Assembly: GCF_009727055.1 (NCBI RefSeq)
Contig: NC_052353.1
Location: 39,509,038 to 39,573,037, forward strand
DNA from: Benincasa hispida
Taxonomy: Eukaryota; Streptophyta; Magnoliopsida; Cucurbitales; Cucurbitaceae
Length of the DNA stretch: 64,000 nt
Reading direction: 5' to 3'
Below, piece after piece: positions 35,955 to 48,002 of the stretch. The notes under the pieces are model-generated. The model saw only the letters and a list, made by a program, of their open reading frames with translations. It did no database searches and was not told where the DNA came from. The position numbers were made by a program, and so were the translations under genes. The stretch's first letter is position 1. Each line of letters starts with the position of its first letter.

Positions 35955-36041
35955 AAAACAAGACAACTACTTTTCACCGTCTTTGTCCTTGATGTCGTTA
36001 CTTTTGGATTGGCCATTGCAGCTGAGCAAAGTAGAAGCATT
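35955..36041 (+). pseudogene. Orphan exon resembling the N-terminus of plant DUF1218 membrane proteins
   Basis: Twenty-nine codons read KTRQLLFTVFVLDVVTFGLA then IAAEQSRSI and are followed at 36042 by a donor GTAAGC and pyrimidine-rich intron-like sequence. The pattern of a hydrophobic first helix ending FGLAIAAEQ.RS is that of plant DUF1218 (four-helix) proteins, from family knowledge. The upstream frame has TGA two codons before and no ATG, so the start is lost. No second exon with the conserved Cys/Gly-rich helices is seen in the next 3 kb. It is probably a captured or decayed gene piece. Confidence 0.45.
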
Positions 36042-39000
36042 GTAAGCTCATGCCCTTTTCCCCTTTCTTTCTCTCTGTTTACCATTGCCTTCATTGTTGC
36101 ATGTTTTAGTGAAAATTTCTGCCTGTACTTAAACATCTTGGTGTTTTGTAGGCTTTTTCTTTTGGTTTTGTTTAGTTCATTAGAGAGAGAAAAAAAGGTT
36201 ATAATCTCTTTATTCAAATGTGTAGTTCAATATTTACATCCTAAAACTTTTATCCAGATAGGGATTTTCCATTGTTAATTATACAACACATACCATTAAG
36301 GTTGTTTTCTTATCCTTTTTTTTTTTTTTTTTAATCATTGGAAGACCTCTACTATGGTACTTCAAATAAGCTCTCTTGATCAATCAGAAAAACATCAACA
36401 CATTAACTAATACTTCATCAATGGACTAAGTTAAACAAACACAATTATCCCTCTCGCTCTAACTTTCCTCTTTTAGTCATGCAAAACAAATATTATTTTG
36501 AGAAGAAAGAATTGAGAACTCACCTTTTCTTGATGCAAAAAAAAAAAATGGAGATTCAAACGTGAAGAAGAGCAACCACGGGAGCTTGGTAATCACCTTG
36601 AAGAGCAGCCATGGTCAAAAGTGCAACCAATTTCCATCCTATCAGAAGAAGAGTTGTGGAAGAAGAAGGTGGAATCATGGTGCAAAGTTGTTTCTAGAAC
36701 CTGTTTTAGCTGAGCTTTCTCTCTGATGGCCTCTTCTTCAACTTTGCAATGTATTTCCTTCTTTTCTTCTTCGTTTCTTATAAATTGCTTTTATACATGT
36801 TCAAAGTGATCATGTATTTAAATCATTAGCTTTAAACAATTTAATTCACATATTAATCACTCATGTATTTAAATCACTATACAATTTAGGGTGGTTCAAC
36901 ACAAAGGCCTACATCATTTTTCAAAAGCAGCCTATGAAGCTTCATTAAAAAATTCTTCAAGATCGGCTTGAACAAGGTACACACATAGACTATTTTTCAT
37001 CACAATTTCATACACTCAATTTTCAGTTACAGACTATATGAACAAAAAATTCATTTCAATTCTCACACAAACCGAACACTAACAAACTTCTGTTATTGGG
37101 ATGAGGTGTGCATTCGAAAGAACAAGTTGGGCTTAACATCGTTTTACTCAATCTTAGTAATTGATATGTTCTATGTTTTTGGGTTTTGATGTTTAATGTC
37201 TTATTTAAGGAGTGTTCATTGTCTTTTTGTTAACCAAGTCCAAGTAGAATGTAACTTATGTTTCAAGAAGTATGCAGTAATCGTGCATAACACTCCTTTC
37301 CTCAGAAACTATTAGTGAGTATGACTTTCCTTTGTTCTTGTTAGTGCTTGGAAACTCTAATTTACTTCCACAGGTTAGAGCCAAAAAAGATTAACAATCA
37401 TAAAATAGAAATCATTAAGAGAAGGGAAAAAGAGAATAACACAGAAACTTGGTTGAATAGGTTGTTAAGATTGAAAACACATTCCACAAGTGGAACAAAA
37501 TATTGACCAAAAACTGGAATGAAATGAACAGTTAACCTTATAACTTAGAACCTTATCCATTTTGAAACATTGAAGTGTATAGAATACCCTTAGACAACAT
37601 ATTAGTGGAAATTCTGGTCTTCTTTAGTTGAGCATGCCAACAATTCTTAAATAAATTGCTCTGTCAATTAACTTCTTCAAGGGTAATGACTTTTCTATTC
37701 TGCTTGTTATATTTGAACTATGGTATGGCTTGTTTATGGTTATAATATTTGCACATCTGATTTTAAACTTTTTAGTAGTAGGAAAATCATTTGTCTAATG
37801 AAGTCCCAAATCTTTTCCTCAAGAAAAATGAGTTTGTTAGTGCACCAAAATGGAGTAAATTCTTGTGGTTGTTGCTGATAGTTTTTGCTCTTTCTTTTTT
37901 CTTCTAATGCATCTTAGAAAGGGGTAAAAAGGAGTAAAACCTCTTCAATTACTAATTGATCAATTTGCGTAAGTTTAGTTTTATATTATTTTTTGTTCTT
38001 AATGTTAGGAAATTTAAACTAAGAGGCTTTAAATTTAAGTTGGGGGTATGTACATAGAAACTGCTACTGTAAGTTAGGGGGAAGGTTAGCATGTTCTAAT
38101 AGTACAGTTGAGGTTTAAAGTAGAAAATTTTTGTTATCTATATTCGGAAAAATCTTTTTAGAGGTTTGGCAATTGCACTAGCTATATGTTATAGAAAATA
38201 TAAGACAGTGATATTTAATTTGATGACATTTATCTTCATGAGTGGTGAATGGCTTTGCATATATAGTGCCAAAGTATAGAATCTTATGTCAAATATCAAT
38301 ACAGATAAGACCACTGTAGTTGGAAGTTTTTTAATGACTGGTTTTCTAGTTATTGGGTTCTCTTTTTTTCCATCTTTTTCTTTTAATTATTTTTATTTGG
38401 TATATAATGGCATGCAAGTGTAAAAGAGAAAGCAATGAATGTGTTTTACATTGTTGTGCTTTGCAGAGTTGGTGCAGTAGGTTCAAATATTTAGGATTTG
38501 GTGAAATACTTGGAATCTTCCAAGTTTAAAACTTTCGATCCGTAAGATAATTATTGCTAAGAATCACTTTGTCATTGAATTTGGAAATGGGCTACAACAA
38601 CTACTTTAGAGTATATTTGGATTGACTTTCTAAATATTTAAGAATATTTTCTTTATACTTTGAAACACTTATTTAAGCACTTAGAAAGTCAATCCACATA
38701 ACACCTTAATTTATGAGTGGAAATGTGCAGAATTCATTACTTATAGCCTATAACACTTCTAGTTCACCTCATGGTTTCTCAACTTTGTCTTTCATATTAG
38801 TTCTCAACGTTAAAGTAAAGTCTATGTCCCAAACTCCCATCTCTGACCTTCATATCTCATTTATGTTGGATTTTTGCAAGACTTGCATTCGGTCAAGGAA
38901 GAACGCTAGGCTTCAATGGAGATGAACTTATCACTCAACATATTTGTGTAAGTTTAATTTTGTATTCATTTTTGTTCTTAATATTGGAAATTTTTAATTT

Positions 39001-39769
39001 TGCATTTAGATTTGTAAATTGTTAGCTAGACCAAATGTCCGGTGCTAAAGGCTTTGACTTTTGTTTAGGTATTGATCTATGTTTTCAAGAATACATCTTT
39101 AAAATAAGTGTTTGCTTTATTCTTCTTGTTTTTGTCAAATAACTATGTAAGCCCTTGATATTATATGTTTCTTGAATAGAAGGTACAAGCTGTGATTTCT
39201 CTATTTTTACACTTTAGTATATGGTCTCTTTAGTTGTATGCAATATTCTTTCTCCTCATATTTGTGTTTTACAATTTTAGTTTTACATCATGCTCAACAC
39301 TCTATTGTAGAAAAATATTGTCACATTTGATGAGTTTTTTGAGTTTGATGGTAAATATATGTTCTTTTTATAGCAAGCAGGGATAAGAGACTTCTCAGAT
39401 TTTTTTTTATGTAAATACTAATGGATGAATCATTTTAAAAAGGTGGAGACTAAAGGATACTTATGTGTCTTGAGGAAACTAGAAAGTTGAGGTTGCATTG
39501 TTTTTTTCTTTATCTGAATGTAATTTGTACAACATGTCAACCCCACAAAAAATATGGTTATTTTTATTGAATGAAACATCCCATTACGAGCTATATTTAT
39601 ACTATTGAAAATTTATTTTGATGTAATGTACTTGCATACAATATTCAATATTTATTAGATTATAGTTGATTTTATAACTTTATTTGTAATAATTTGTTAC
39701 TGGTATAAAATGCTATGTAAACTATATGCAATTTGATCAAATCAACTATCAAGGCGAGATTCAAAATGC
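36042..39769. other. AT-rich region without recognised gene
   Basis: There is a T run near 36318-36334. I find no frame with family motifs. GT/AG-like boundaries occur, so a decayed spliced gene cannot be excluded. The ATG-initiated frame at 38713-38925 is unremarkable. Confidence 0.45.
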
Positions 39770-40296
39770 AATATGGTTTTCATAGCAATTTTTTAGGATT
39801 CTAAAAATTGCAATCAAGAGCCAATTATAGCATTTTTTAATGCTATAAAAACTTTTCAAAACATTAGAATATGTAATAGAAAATGAGCATTTTCTAGCTT
39901 TTTTTATAGCATTGAAAACATGTTATGGAAAGTCAAGAACTTTCAATAACATCAGCTACAACAACATACCTAAAACGTTGTAGAAAGTCTTTTATAACGT
40001 TTTCTTACCGCTAAAAAAAATGCTATAGAAAGCTTTTTATAGTTCTTTTTTACCGTTATAAAAAATGCTATAAAAGACTATCTATAGCATTTTTTGCCAA
40101 TGCTATGAAATGTTTTCATAACATTAAATATATGCTATCAAAAGTTGATTTTTTATAGCGTTTTTATAGAGTTAAAAAACGCTATGGAGAGTCGAGGACT
40201 TTCAATAACATTGGCTACGATAGTGTTTGAAAACGCTATGGAAAGTCTACGATAGCATTTTTTTTAAAGTTATTGAATGTGATATTTGTTGTAGTG
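39770..40296 (+). mobile_element. CACTA-type right end with subterminal repeats
   Basis: The end is GATATTTGTTGTAGTG (40281-40296), the reverse complement of CACTACAACAAATATC. The preceding 500 bases contain many copies in both orientations of CTATAAAA/TTTTATAGC and AACGCTATGGA-like words, the subterminal repeat pattern of CACTA elements. No transposase and no matching left end were identified. Confidence 0.55.
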
Positions 40297-40329
40297 GTGG
40301 TATTCGAAGTGATCATTAAATTTGATTTT

Positions 40330-40890
40330 TGCCGGAGTTTGTAATCGGAAGTGACTGTGAAAGCCCAGAAGTCAGTCCCATGAAGGTAATATTAGAGTTG
40401 GTTGTTGGAGTTTATTGTCAGAGGTTGTTGTCCAAGCCCTGAGTTGGTCGTCAAATTTGCTCGCTCAAAGGTGGTCATCGAAGGTAATTTTCGTCATAGT
40501 TTGTAGTCAGAGGTGGTTTTCAAAACCTATGAAGGTGGTTGTCGGAGTTGGTCATCGGAGTTTGTTGTCTAAGTCTGAAATTGGTTTTCAAAGTTGGTAA
40601 CGCGAAGGTGGTCGTCGTTGTTGGGTCATCGGAGGTGGTTGTCAGAGCTCGAAATTGGTTGTCGGAGTTGGTCGTGCGAAGGTTTTTGGAGTCCAAAGTT
40701 GGTCGCTGGAGTTTGTCATCAGAGGTGGTTGTCGAAACTTGGAGTTGGTCTCGAAGTTTTCATCGGAAGTAGTTGTTAGAGCTCAGAATTTATTATCGGA
40801 GTTGTCATCGGAGGTATTTGTCGGAGTCCAAAGTTGGTCGTCAAAGTTGTCATTAGAGGTGGTTGTTGGAGCCTGTAGTTAGGTTCTAGA
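40330..40890 (+). repeat. Degenerate TCGGAG/TTGGTCGTC minisatellite
   Basis: Imperfect units combining GGTGGTTGTC, GGAGTT, GGTCGTCGGAG and CGAAATTGG repeat through the interval. It is G-rich on this strand and much less AT-rich than its surroundings. Several overlapping frames are open simply because the repeat lacks stops; I do not regard them as genes. Confidence 0.7.
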
Positions 40891-42284
40891 GTGTGACAGT
40901 GAACGATGGGTCGAGCCATTGAAAACATTGGAAGAATGGGGAGTTGGGATGAGTGGGGATGAATTGGTAAAATATACCCAATCAACTCCACCAACATTTA
41001 AAGTTGGTGGGCCAAACAATGAGTTGATATATTATACCAACTCAACTCATATATCAACTCATCTAAACTCATGTTGATGAGTCAAACACCCCATAGTTTT
41101 TTATAAATGTAGGTTAGTGTGCACTTTAATTTTACAATACTGTAATTTACTTACTAAAAATATGTTACTTTGTCAACGGTTTTGAATAAATATATTATTC
41201 TAATATCCTTCTGTATAAATATATTTTTTCATATTTATTTTCAACTTTTAATTGATTCAATTTTTGTAACAATTATTTTTCTTAACTTTCATTGAATGTT
41301 TTAAATTAATTGAAATTCAAATCATATAAAATTTTAAAAATATATATTATAATAAATTATATATTAACTATCAATATGAAAATAATTAAAACAATATATC
41401 TATTTTGGTTCATTAATTAATTTATCAAACATCGTAGTTAGTTTTTTTAAAATTTAAAATTAAAATATACCCAATATTATATTACTTCCTTAAATAGCAA
41501 TTATATAACTTTTGAAATTTCAAATACCTGTTTAAAAATTCTCTCATCTTTGCGAACACTTGTAGTTACGGCATCGACAAAGCCTCTTCCAAAGACTTTT
41601 GACAACGAAAGAATTTTGTCGGCTGAAAAGTGAAATTCTTGTAGTTTCTTAAAAAGACTCATACTTGGTTAGGTCGAGCTCAAATTAGAATATTACTTGT
41701 TCGAAACATTATGCATAAGCTTATATATACATACATATGTATTTTTTAGTTTAGAAGTAAGGATATACTCAAATCCTTTTATCATGAATTATCTATTTTA
41801 ATTAGTAGAAATATGTTCATGTTGACATTAAATATAAATATACACACATCCGAAAGAAGCCACATTACTTTATGAATCAAATAGTTTTCCACCAATAAGA
41901 ATGATGAACAAAAATTTTGTTTTCCAAAGTTAGAAACTAAAATTTTTTTTATGAGGTTAGACCTTATCAAATTCGATGAAATCATTATTCTTTAGTCTCG
42001 AATCAACTTACCACATAAACATTTAAATAATAATATTCATCATATATAGTAAGTCACCCATTAGAATCAAAATCCAAAAGATAGGTAATTTAAGAAAAAC
42101 AAAAATTATATAGTATTATTATATATTAATTTTAATAATTATTAGAATGATATATATTTCCATTGGAGATCTTAAAACACATTTCCCTCCAATGTCTTTA
42201 TTATTCTTACAAGTTACAACTATATAATAAAACCCAACTTCTTCAATCTAATTTCCAAATCTCATGTCTTCAAAACCCAAAATT
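40891..42284. other. Intergenic, downstream of the Root_cap gene
   Basis: Sequence 40935-41095 is rich in GAGTTG/CAACTC words in both orientations and shares AAAGTTGGTGGGCCAAAC with 3530, so it is probably a small repeat. The rest is AT-rich; the last few hundred bases would include the 3' UTR of the minus-strand gene. Confidence 0.5.
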
Positions 42285-44364
42285 TCATATAATTTCATCT
42301 CCGTCGCCAATGCGGCCGCTATCACGAAATTTAGAGACAGCACAATCCGCCGCAAACAAGCTAGAAGTTTCAAACTCCTCCGCCCTCCCCATGACTGCCA
42401 TAGCTGCCTTTACATTAACACTACTCACATACTCAGCCCCATAAGTCTGCCCCAAAACCCCATTAACTTCCTCACTCAACCCATAAAACTTAAACCCTAC
42501 ATCCAAATGAGCAAATGAATCCCCTTCCTCAATCCCATAGTTATGAATTCTCGAGTCCTCTATTGTTATTGGCACTACCTTGGCTGTGATTCTAAACAGC
42601 CCTTTGGCTTCCACAATCACGTGGTTCGTCGCTGCTAGTCGAATGATGACCACCGTGGGATTTTCGGCAGGGTGGCGTGATTGGCTGCCTTCAGATGTTG
42701 GAAGGATGATCGGGTGGTCGTCAAGGGAAATAGTGAGGCGGTCAATGGAATCGTCCCAAACGTCGGTCTTTTGGGCAGCAATGATGAGGCGGTGAGTGTG
42801 GAAGAGGATAGCTAGGGATTGGACCCAAGTGAAGTCACGTTTTAAGGAAGGGTTTCGTTTTCCGATGAAATGCGCGTTGATGTGGAGGTTGGGATCAGAA
42901 ACTAGACAGAAATCTTTGTCCTTTTTGCCGTGGAAGTAGAAGGTTACGCCGTCGCCACCGACGAAACGTGGGTCTTGGCATACTGCTCCTGGTCTGTCGC
43001 AATCTGCCATTTTCAACCCAAAATATTAATAAGGGCAATTGCTATTTAACAATCAGACCATTAATATAAGTAGACATAGCATAATGCAAAATAAAAATTG
43101 TAAATATAGCAAAATTTAGATCTAACTATCAAAGTGTATTAGATTATATTGCCAATATTATAATAAGATAAAATCTCTAGTATTCAAATTCATAACTTGG
43201 TTTTTCCTTTTTATTGTTTTGAAAGTTAGATATCAAAATGGTTCATCTTTTACTCCTTAAAAACCAATGATGAATTGGTTAGGCATTGTTTGATTAATAC
43301 TTACGACAAACGGGTTTGCAAGTAACACAATCAACTTCACATCCATTAGGGCAAGTGCTAGGACAAGTGTGAATCATGTTATAACATTGAGGATAATTCA
43401 CATTTTTGCATCTCACTCTCTTTGCTGCGCCGGCCGAGGACGAAGATGGTGGAGTTGGAGCTGATGGTGAAGAAGGTGGAGGAGATGGTGTTTGAGGAGC
43501 CAACGGGGGAGTGTTAGTCGATGGGGAGTTGGGAGTTTTGGATGGTGGTGCCGGTGATGGAGAATTTGGAGTGGGTGGTGTCGGAGGATTAGGATTTGTT
43601 GGAGGTGTTGATGGAGGGTTAGGGTTTGATGGAGGGTTTGGATTTTCTGGAGGGGTAGGGTCTGATGGCGGTGTCGAAGGAGGGTTGGTATTTGTTGGAG
43701 GCGGTGGTGATGAAGGGTAGTTTGCTGAAGGCGATGTCGGAGGATTGGGATTTGTAGGAGTGGTTGTCGGAGGTGGTGATGGAGTAACGGGAGGAGGCGA
43801 CGAAGTAGTCGGAGGGGTCGAATTTGCTGGAGGTGTCGATGGAGGGTTGGTATTAGTTGGAGGTGGTGGTGATGGAGGGTGGTTCACCGGAGGTGGTGGA
43901 GATGACGGAGTTGGAGGAGAAGGAGAAGGAGTTGTCGGACTTGGTGAAGGCAATGGAGGAGAATACGAGGGAGTGGGGTTTGAAGCAGGAGGGCTTGGAG
44001 TTACCGCCACCGGAGGCGGAGGTGAATAATAAGTATTCGATGGAGGAGATGACACAGAGGGGGTGGCCGGAGTGGGAGTATCCTCCGGTGGAGGATTGGC
44101 ATCACCACTACCACAAATAGGCTTACAAGAGGCACATTCAACATAACATTGATTAGGGCAAAATTTGGGACAAACATGTTCCAAATTATAACAATGTTTA
44201 TACTTTTTAATCTTGCATGTTGCATGGCTCGGATTATTAGCAATCCCTGGCGGTGTTGCCTCCGCTATCACCACCAACATCACCACCATGACTAATGGCA
44301 CAAGAAACCGAAATGTAGAATAAGCCATTGGAAAAGAGAAGAAGCAAGTTTGAGATATGGCCAT
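42285..44364 (-). CDS. Root cap family protein (Pro-rich, secreted), two exons
   Basis: Minus-strand CDS in two exons, 44364-43305 and 43003-42285 (intron 43304-43004, GTAAGT...GGCAG, phase 1), 592 codons plus TGA. Residues 1-36 form a signal peptide (MAYSTFRFLVPLVMVVMLVV; a second Met at residue 13 is an alternative start). Residues 50-84 are a Cys-rich repeat (HCYNLEHVCPKFCPNQC). Residues 91 to about 310 are an extensin-like Pro-rich domain (SPPPP, NPPSTPP). Residues 316-353 are a second Cys-rich repeat (QCYNMIHTCPSTCPNGC). The splice joins KPVC to HCDRPGAVCQDPRF, opening the C-terminal Root_cap domain (GGDGVTFYFHGKKDKDFCLV, INAHFIGKRN, TWVQSLAILF). This order matches plant root-cap/LEA-related proteins, presumably wall-associated; biochemical role unknown. 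No frame damage was seen. Confidence 0.93.
43004..43304 (-). other. Intron of the Root_cap gene
   Basis: Donor GTAAGTATT and acceptor TTGAAAATGGCAG. Inside, near 43095-43120, is ATTGTAAATATAGCAAAATT, half of the palindromic repeat found at 59517-59632. Confidence 0.85.
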
Positions 44365-46261
44365 AACCAAAACACATCCAATTTATACAACATCACTCTT
44401 AGCACCCACATGCCAAGCCCTTAGGAATTCAGAAGAATTCTGCAACAATTCAGGTAAAATTTAAAGTATCCCACATTATTATTATTGGCTTCGCATAGGC
44501 TTGTTTGCTTCTAAAATGAAAAAAGAAGCATTTCCCACTTTGTTGTAGCTTTGCCATAGACGAAAATTAGTGGAGGTCATCAAGAGAGAGTAATGAACTT
44601 AAGGTTGATTGAATAGTTAGTTTGCTTCTCTGGAAAATTATTCAATTGATTTTCAAACTATACGTAGCTTGGAAATAAAGGGAAAAGTACTTTTGAATAA
44701 TTCTCTATTGTTTATTGTTTTGATATGGTTTATTTAATATTATTATTCACACATTCAATGTACAATTCAAGGCCTTTTTTGAAGAGAGTTTTTGTCAATT
44801 ATATGATTGCTTTGAATTATAGTCAACTTGTGGAAAGTGATCCAACTTTTTGTTGCGAGAAATGCAAGAATACTATAACTTAGATTCCTCAACAGTGATA
44901 AGTGATTGATCGTTTACTTTCTTTATGTGGTTTATTATCAATAATATTATTGTTATTGCATGTCTAACTGAAAATGATTGACTTACTAATGTGAAATCAA
45001 TTTTTTCTAAAATTAAACCTTCTGTTTTACATGCAATAATTGGATGATTTCTAATGAACGTATGGCCAAAATGTTTTAATTTAGATAGGATTACTAAAGC
45101 CTCCTTTAATAATCATTTGGTTTTTTTGTTTTGACACTAGTTCCACCTCCCAATTTCTTTCTTTGTTATCTACTTTTTTACCAATAGTTTAGAACCAAGC
45201 CAAATTTTGAAAACTAAAAAAAAAACAGTTTTTAAAAACTTGTTTTTATTTTTGGAATTCGGCTAAGAATTCGGCTATTGTACTTAAAAAAATGCAAATC
45301 ATTGTAAGAAACATGGAGAAAATAGGCATAATTTTCAACAACCAAAAACCATAAACGAAATTATTACCAAACAGAGCCTAAGTTTTCGTTCGATAATCAT
45401 TTGATTTTTGAAATGTATGATTATACACACTACTATTTTTATACCTAAATTCCTATATTTTGTTATCCACTTTCTACAAATGGTTTTAAAAATCAAGTCA
45501 AGTTTTCTAAATTAAAAAAATATATATTTTTAGAATTTGATTAAGAATTTAAGTGTTTTTTTATATAAAATTGAAAATGTAATTGAAAAATGGAGAGAAA
45601 ACAAAACATACATTTTTAAAACAGAAAACTAAAAATAAAATCACTACCAAACATGGTTTAAAAAAGAGGGAGAAAGATAGGATGTAATTCCTGATATTAT
45701 TGTTTTTTCATCTTCATCTTCTTTTTAGTTTTGAATTGCAGCTGGCCAAAAGTTGACCTAAAATTTTAATCTCAATCCTTAAAAAGTATTGGTGATGCAA
45801 TTTTGAAAAAATTAAAGGCCCTTTCCCCGAAAGGAAGTCAACATTTTGAACTATGGAAAATGGCTGGCAATTGACCCAAAAAAGAAAAAAGAGAAAAGAA
45901 GGAAAAAAAACTAAATATAATTACAAATATAGCGATCAAGCCCAATAGTAGATATAACACAATTCAAAAGAATTTATAGTTATAGCAAAAATTAAATTTA
46001 ACTTTTAAAGTCTATCATTACTAGAAGTCTATTATTGATAGATTTTCTAAATCTTGCAATTCTTTAAAAATATTGTATCTGTACACTTAATTGTTAGCTC
46101 TAAAAATGTTACCATTGCGATTACCTAAAAAAAGTTACTTAAATGACTTACCCTCTAAGTGTGTGTATATATATACACACACATGCAAGTGTTCACATGT
46201 CCAATGATGCCACCTCATGCTTCATGTACCTACCTCGAACTGTCCACATGCCACGCCAAAA
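44365..46261. other. Upstream region of the Root_cap gene and intergenic sequence
   Basis: This holds the promoter of the minus-strand gene; TTTATACAA-like AT-rich sequence lies at about 44381-44390. Sequence 45900-46140 is a decayed copy of the GATAGA palindromic repeat (AGTCTATTATTGATAGATTT). Sequence 46160-46182 is a perfect GTGTGTATATATATACACAC palindrome. No frame of interest. Confidence 0.5.
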
Positions 46262-46275
46262 TGGTATCATAGCCA
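46262..46275 (+). promoter_or_regulatory. Primer-binding-site match at the start of the pararetrovirus-like sequence
   Basis: TGGTATCATAGCCA differs from the initiator Met-tRNA complement (TGGTATCAGAGCCA) by one base. In caulimovirids this site marks position 1 of the genome. It is seven bases outside the inverted-repeat arm. Confidence 0.7.
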
Positions 46276-46282
46276 AACATCA

Positions 46283-47826
46283 TTAATAGAGTATATTAGT
46301 TCAATTAATATAGTATTAAAGATTTATTAGTCTTTGTCTTAATATTATTCTAATTATCATTTGTGATAATAATCAAGTTTTGCTAATTAATTTTATTGAA
46401 TAGCACTTTGGTAAACCTTGTATTCCAGAGTAGAATCGTAAGACCGTTGGTAAGCTTGGTGTTCCAGTGTTATAGAATTTTAACATCTTATTTATTTGTC
46501 ACAATAGATAATTAGAGTCTTAATAAGATAATAAATTTTAAATTTTTAATGTCTAAGTTAATTGAAACAGTACTCTCTAATGCTCATATTACAAAAGACT
46601 TGAACATAATTGAAGATTATGCAAATAATTCTCAATTCTCTATGGTCAATTCTCAATAGTCAAGAGCTTCAAATAGTAAAAATAGGGAAAAAAACCTCCA
46701 TAATTGAAATATACTAAAAGTAAATATTAAAACTATTTATCAAATAGGAAATTTAACGTTCTTCAAGATTATAGAATCAAGACCACAGAACAAATAGTTC
46801 CAATTAATAAACTCTCATAAAGTTTTCATTTATTCTCAAGACAGCCAATTCTTCAACACCAAAAGAATATAAATTTCTTCATATAAGATTAGTTTAAATT
46901 GCCATAAAATCTCTTTATAGAATAGGATTAGATACTTCAATTCTATTACTATTATGTGATGAAAGACATCGAAACTTTTCTAATTCAATACTCTCTATAG
47001 TTGAATCAAATCTAGAAAGATAACCAGTTTACTTATATTTTTATCCAAACATTTCAGTTTTATTAAGTGATCCAAATATACTTCAATCTTTAGTGCTTGA
47101 TATTAAAATTCTAAATATGGATTGGAAACCACAAACAGAATCCATTGTCGGAATATTTCAGATACATTACAAATTAATGCATAAAAATTTATCTCCTAAA
47201 GCTCTTAGGACTTCTCCTAAAGATCAAACCCTTCTAATGGAAGCTAATACTGAATACTCAAATACTTTTACTCTAAGAATGTTATCTTGGAATCAAATTA
47301 CTCATAATCCCTGATGGAATTTAGAAGACGCCTTTAAACCATTAATTGAAATCCAAAATTAACCCAAATTATTGAAAATGAAGATGGAAGTATAGAAATA
47401 CAATTTCAATCTTCAAAAGTAGAACTTCCTAGATTTTCTCCTACTTATGAATCTCCTCAACCAAGTGCTTCTATAAATCTGGAAGGAAAGCGGTTTGATA
47501 ATACAATACCACAACCTTTTTATACAAAAGATAAGAATCCAACTTTATCTTCAACTCATTCTTATATGCAAAACATTAATAAATTAAATGTTATTTCCAA
47601 ACCTCTTACAATTGACAAAATAGAACTAGATAAAGAATTTTGGTATGACAAAAATAAACTCTTAAGAGATATATTTTATGAATCCTTTAACAAAACTGAA
47701 CAAAGTGAGATTCATGATAAATACTACAAAATAATGGAAAAACTCAAAATAAGTATATATTGCTTCCATTGGATGAAATATAGGACAAATTATCAAAACA
47801 TTACATCCCCTTCATATCAAACTATT
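46283..47826 (+). repeat. Left arm of the large inverted repeat
   Basis: It pairs in reverse complement with 50547-52070 from the leader (AGTTCAATTAAtatAGTATTAAAG) through the movement-protein region to CATCCCCTTCATATCAAAC. One ~120-base comparison by eye gives about nine matches in ten, with small indels. The arms flank a 2.7 kb spacer. Confidence 0.9.
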
Positions 47827-47979
47827 AACACAAATACCTCTTCTCCCACATGGGAGACTACAAATTCTAAAAAGTACATAACCTCCACATATCCTCCTTT
47901 AGAAGAAATTAAGTTTCAAAACAATGATCAAGAAGTAATAGTTTCTCCTTTAAAAATGATTGACATATCTACATACTAA
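46549..47979 (+). pseudogene. Movement-protein region, pararetrovirus-like, forward copy
   Basis: It starts with ATG at 46549 (MSKLIETVLSNAHITKDLNI) and ends TAA at 47977-47979. Internal stops are near 46657 and later, and a frameshift puts the middle (47093-47314: LDIKILNMDWKPQ, FQIHYKLMHKNLSPKALR, MLSWNQITHNP) one frame off the ends. The central block has the character of 30K-superfamily movement proteins. The 3' part (47566-47979, WYDKNKLLRDIFYES, FHWMKYRTNYQ) is open and in frame with the start. It is not functional as it stands. Confidence 0.65.
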
Positions 47980-48002
47980 TTATTCCAATAAAATTTTACA
48001 TA

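Noticed and set aside
40415..40997. Several overlapping frames on both strands in the minisatellite
   Set aside because: Open only because the repeat unit lacks stops; frames are mutually exclusive and without known motifs.
43511..44120. Plus-strand frames rich in Gly/Val/Asp across the Pro-rich exon
   Set aside because: Shadow of the minus-strand proline codons; the minus strand has signal peptide, Cys modules and a matching splice.
43294..44370. Single-exon reading of the Pro-rich protein ending in RKY, starting at 44370
   Set aside because: The end reads into the intron past a GTAAGT donor, and the 44370 start is a TTG; the ATG is at 44364 and the family requires the Root_cap domain of the next exon.
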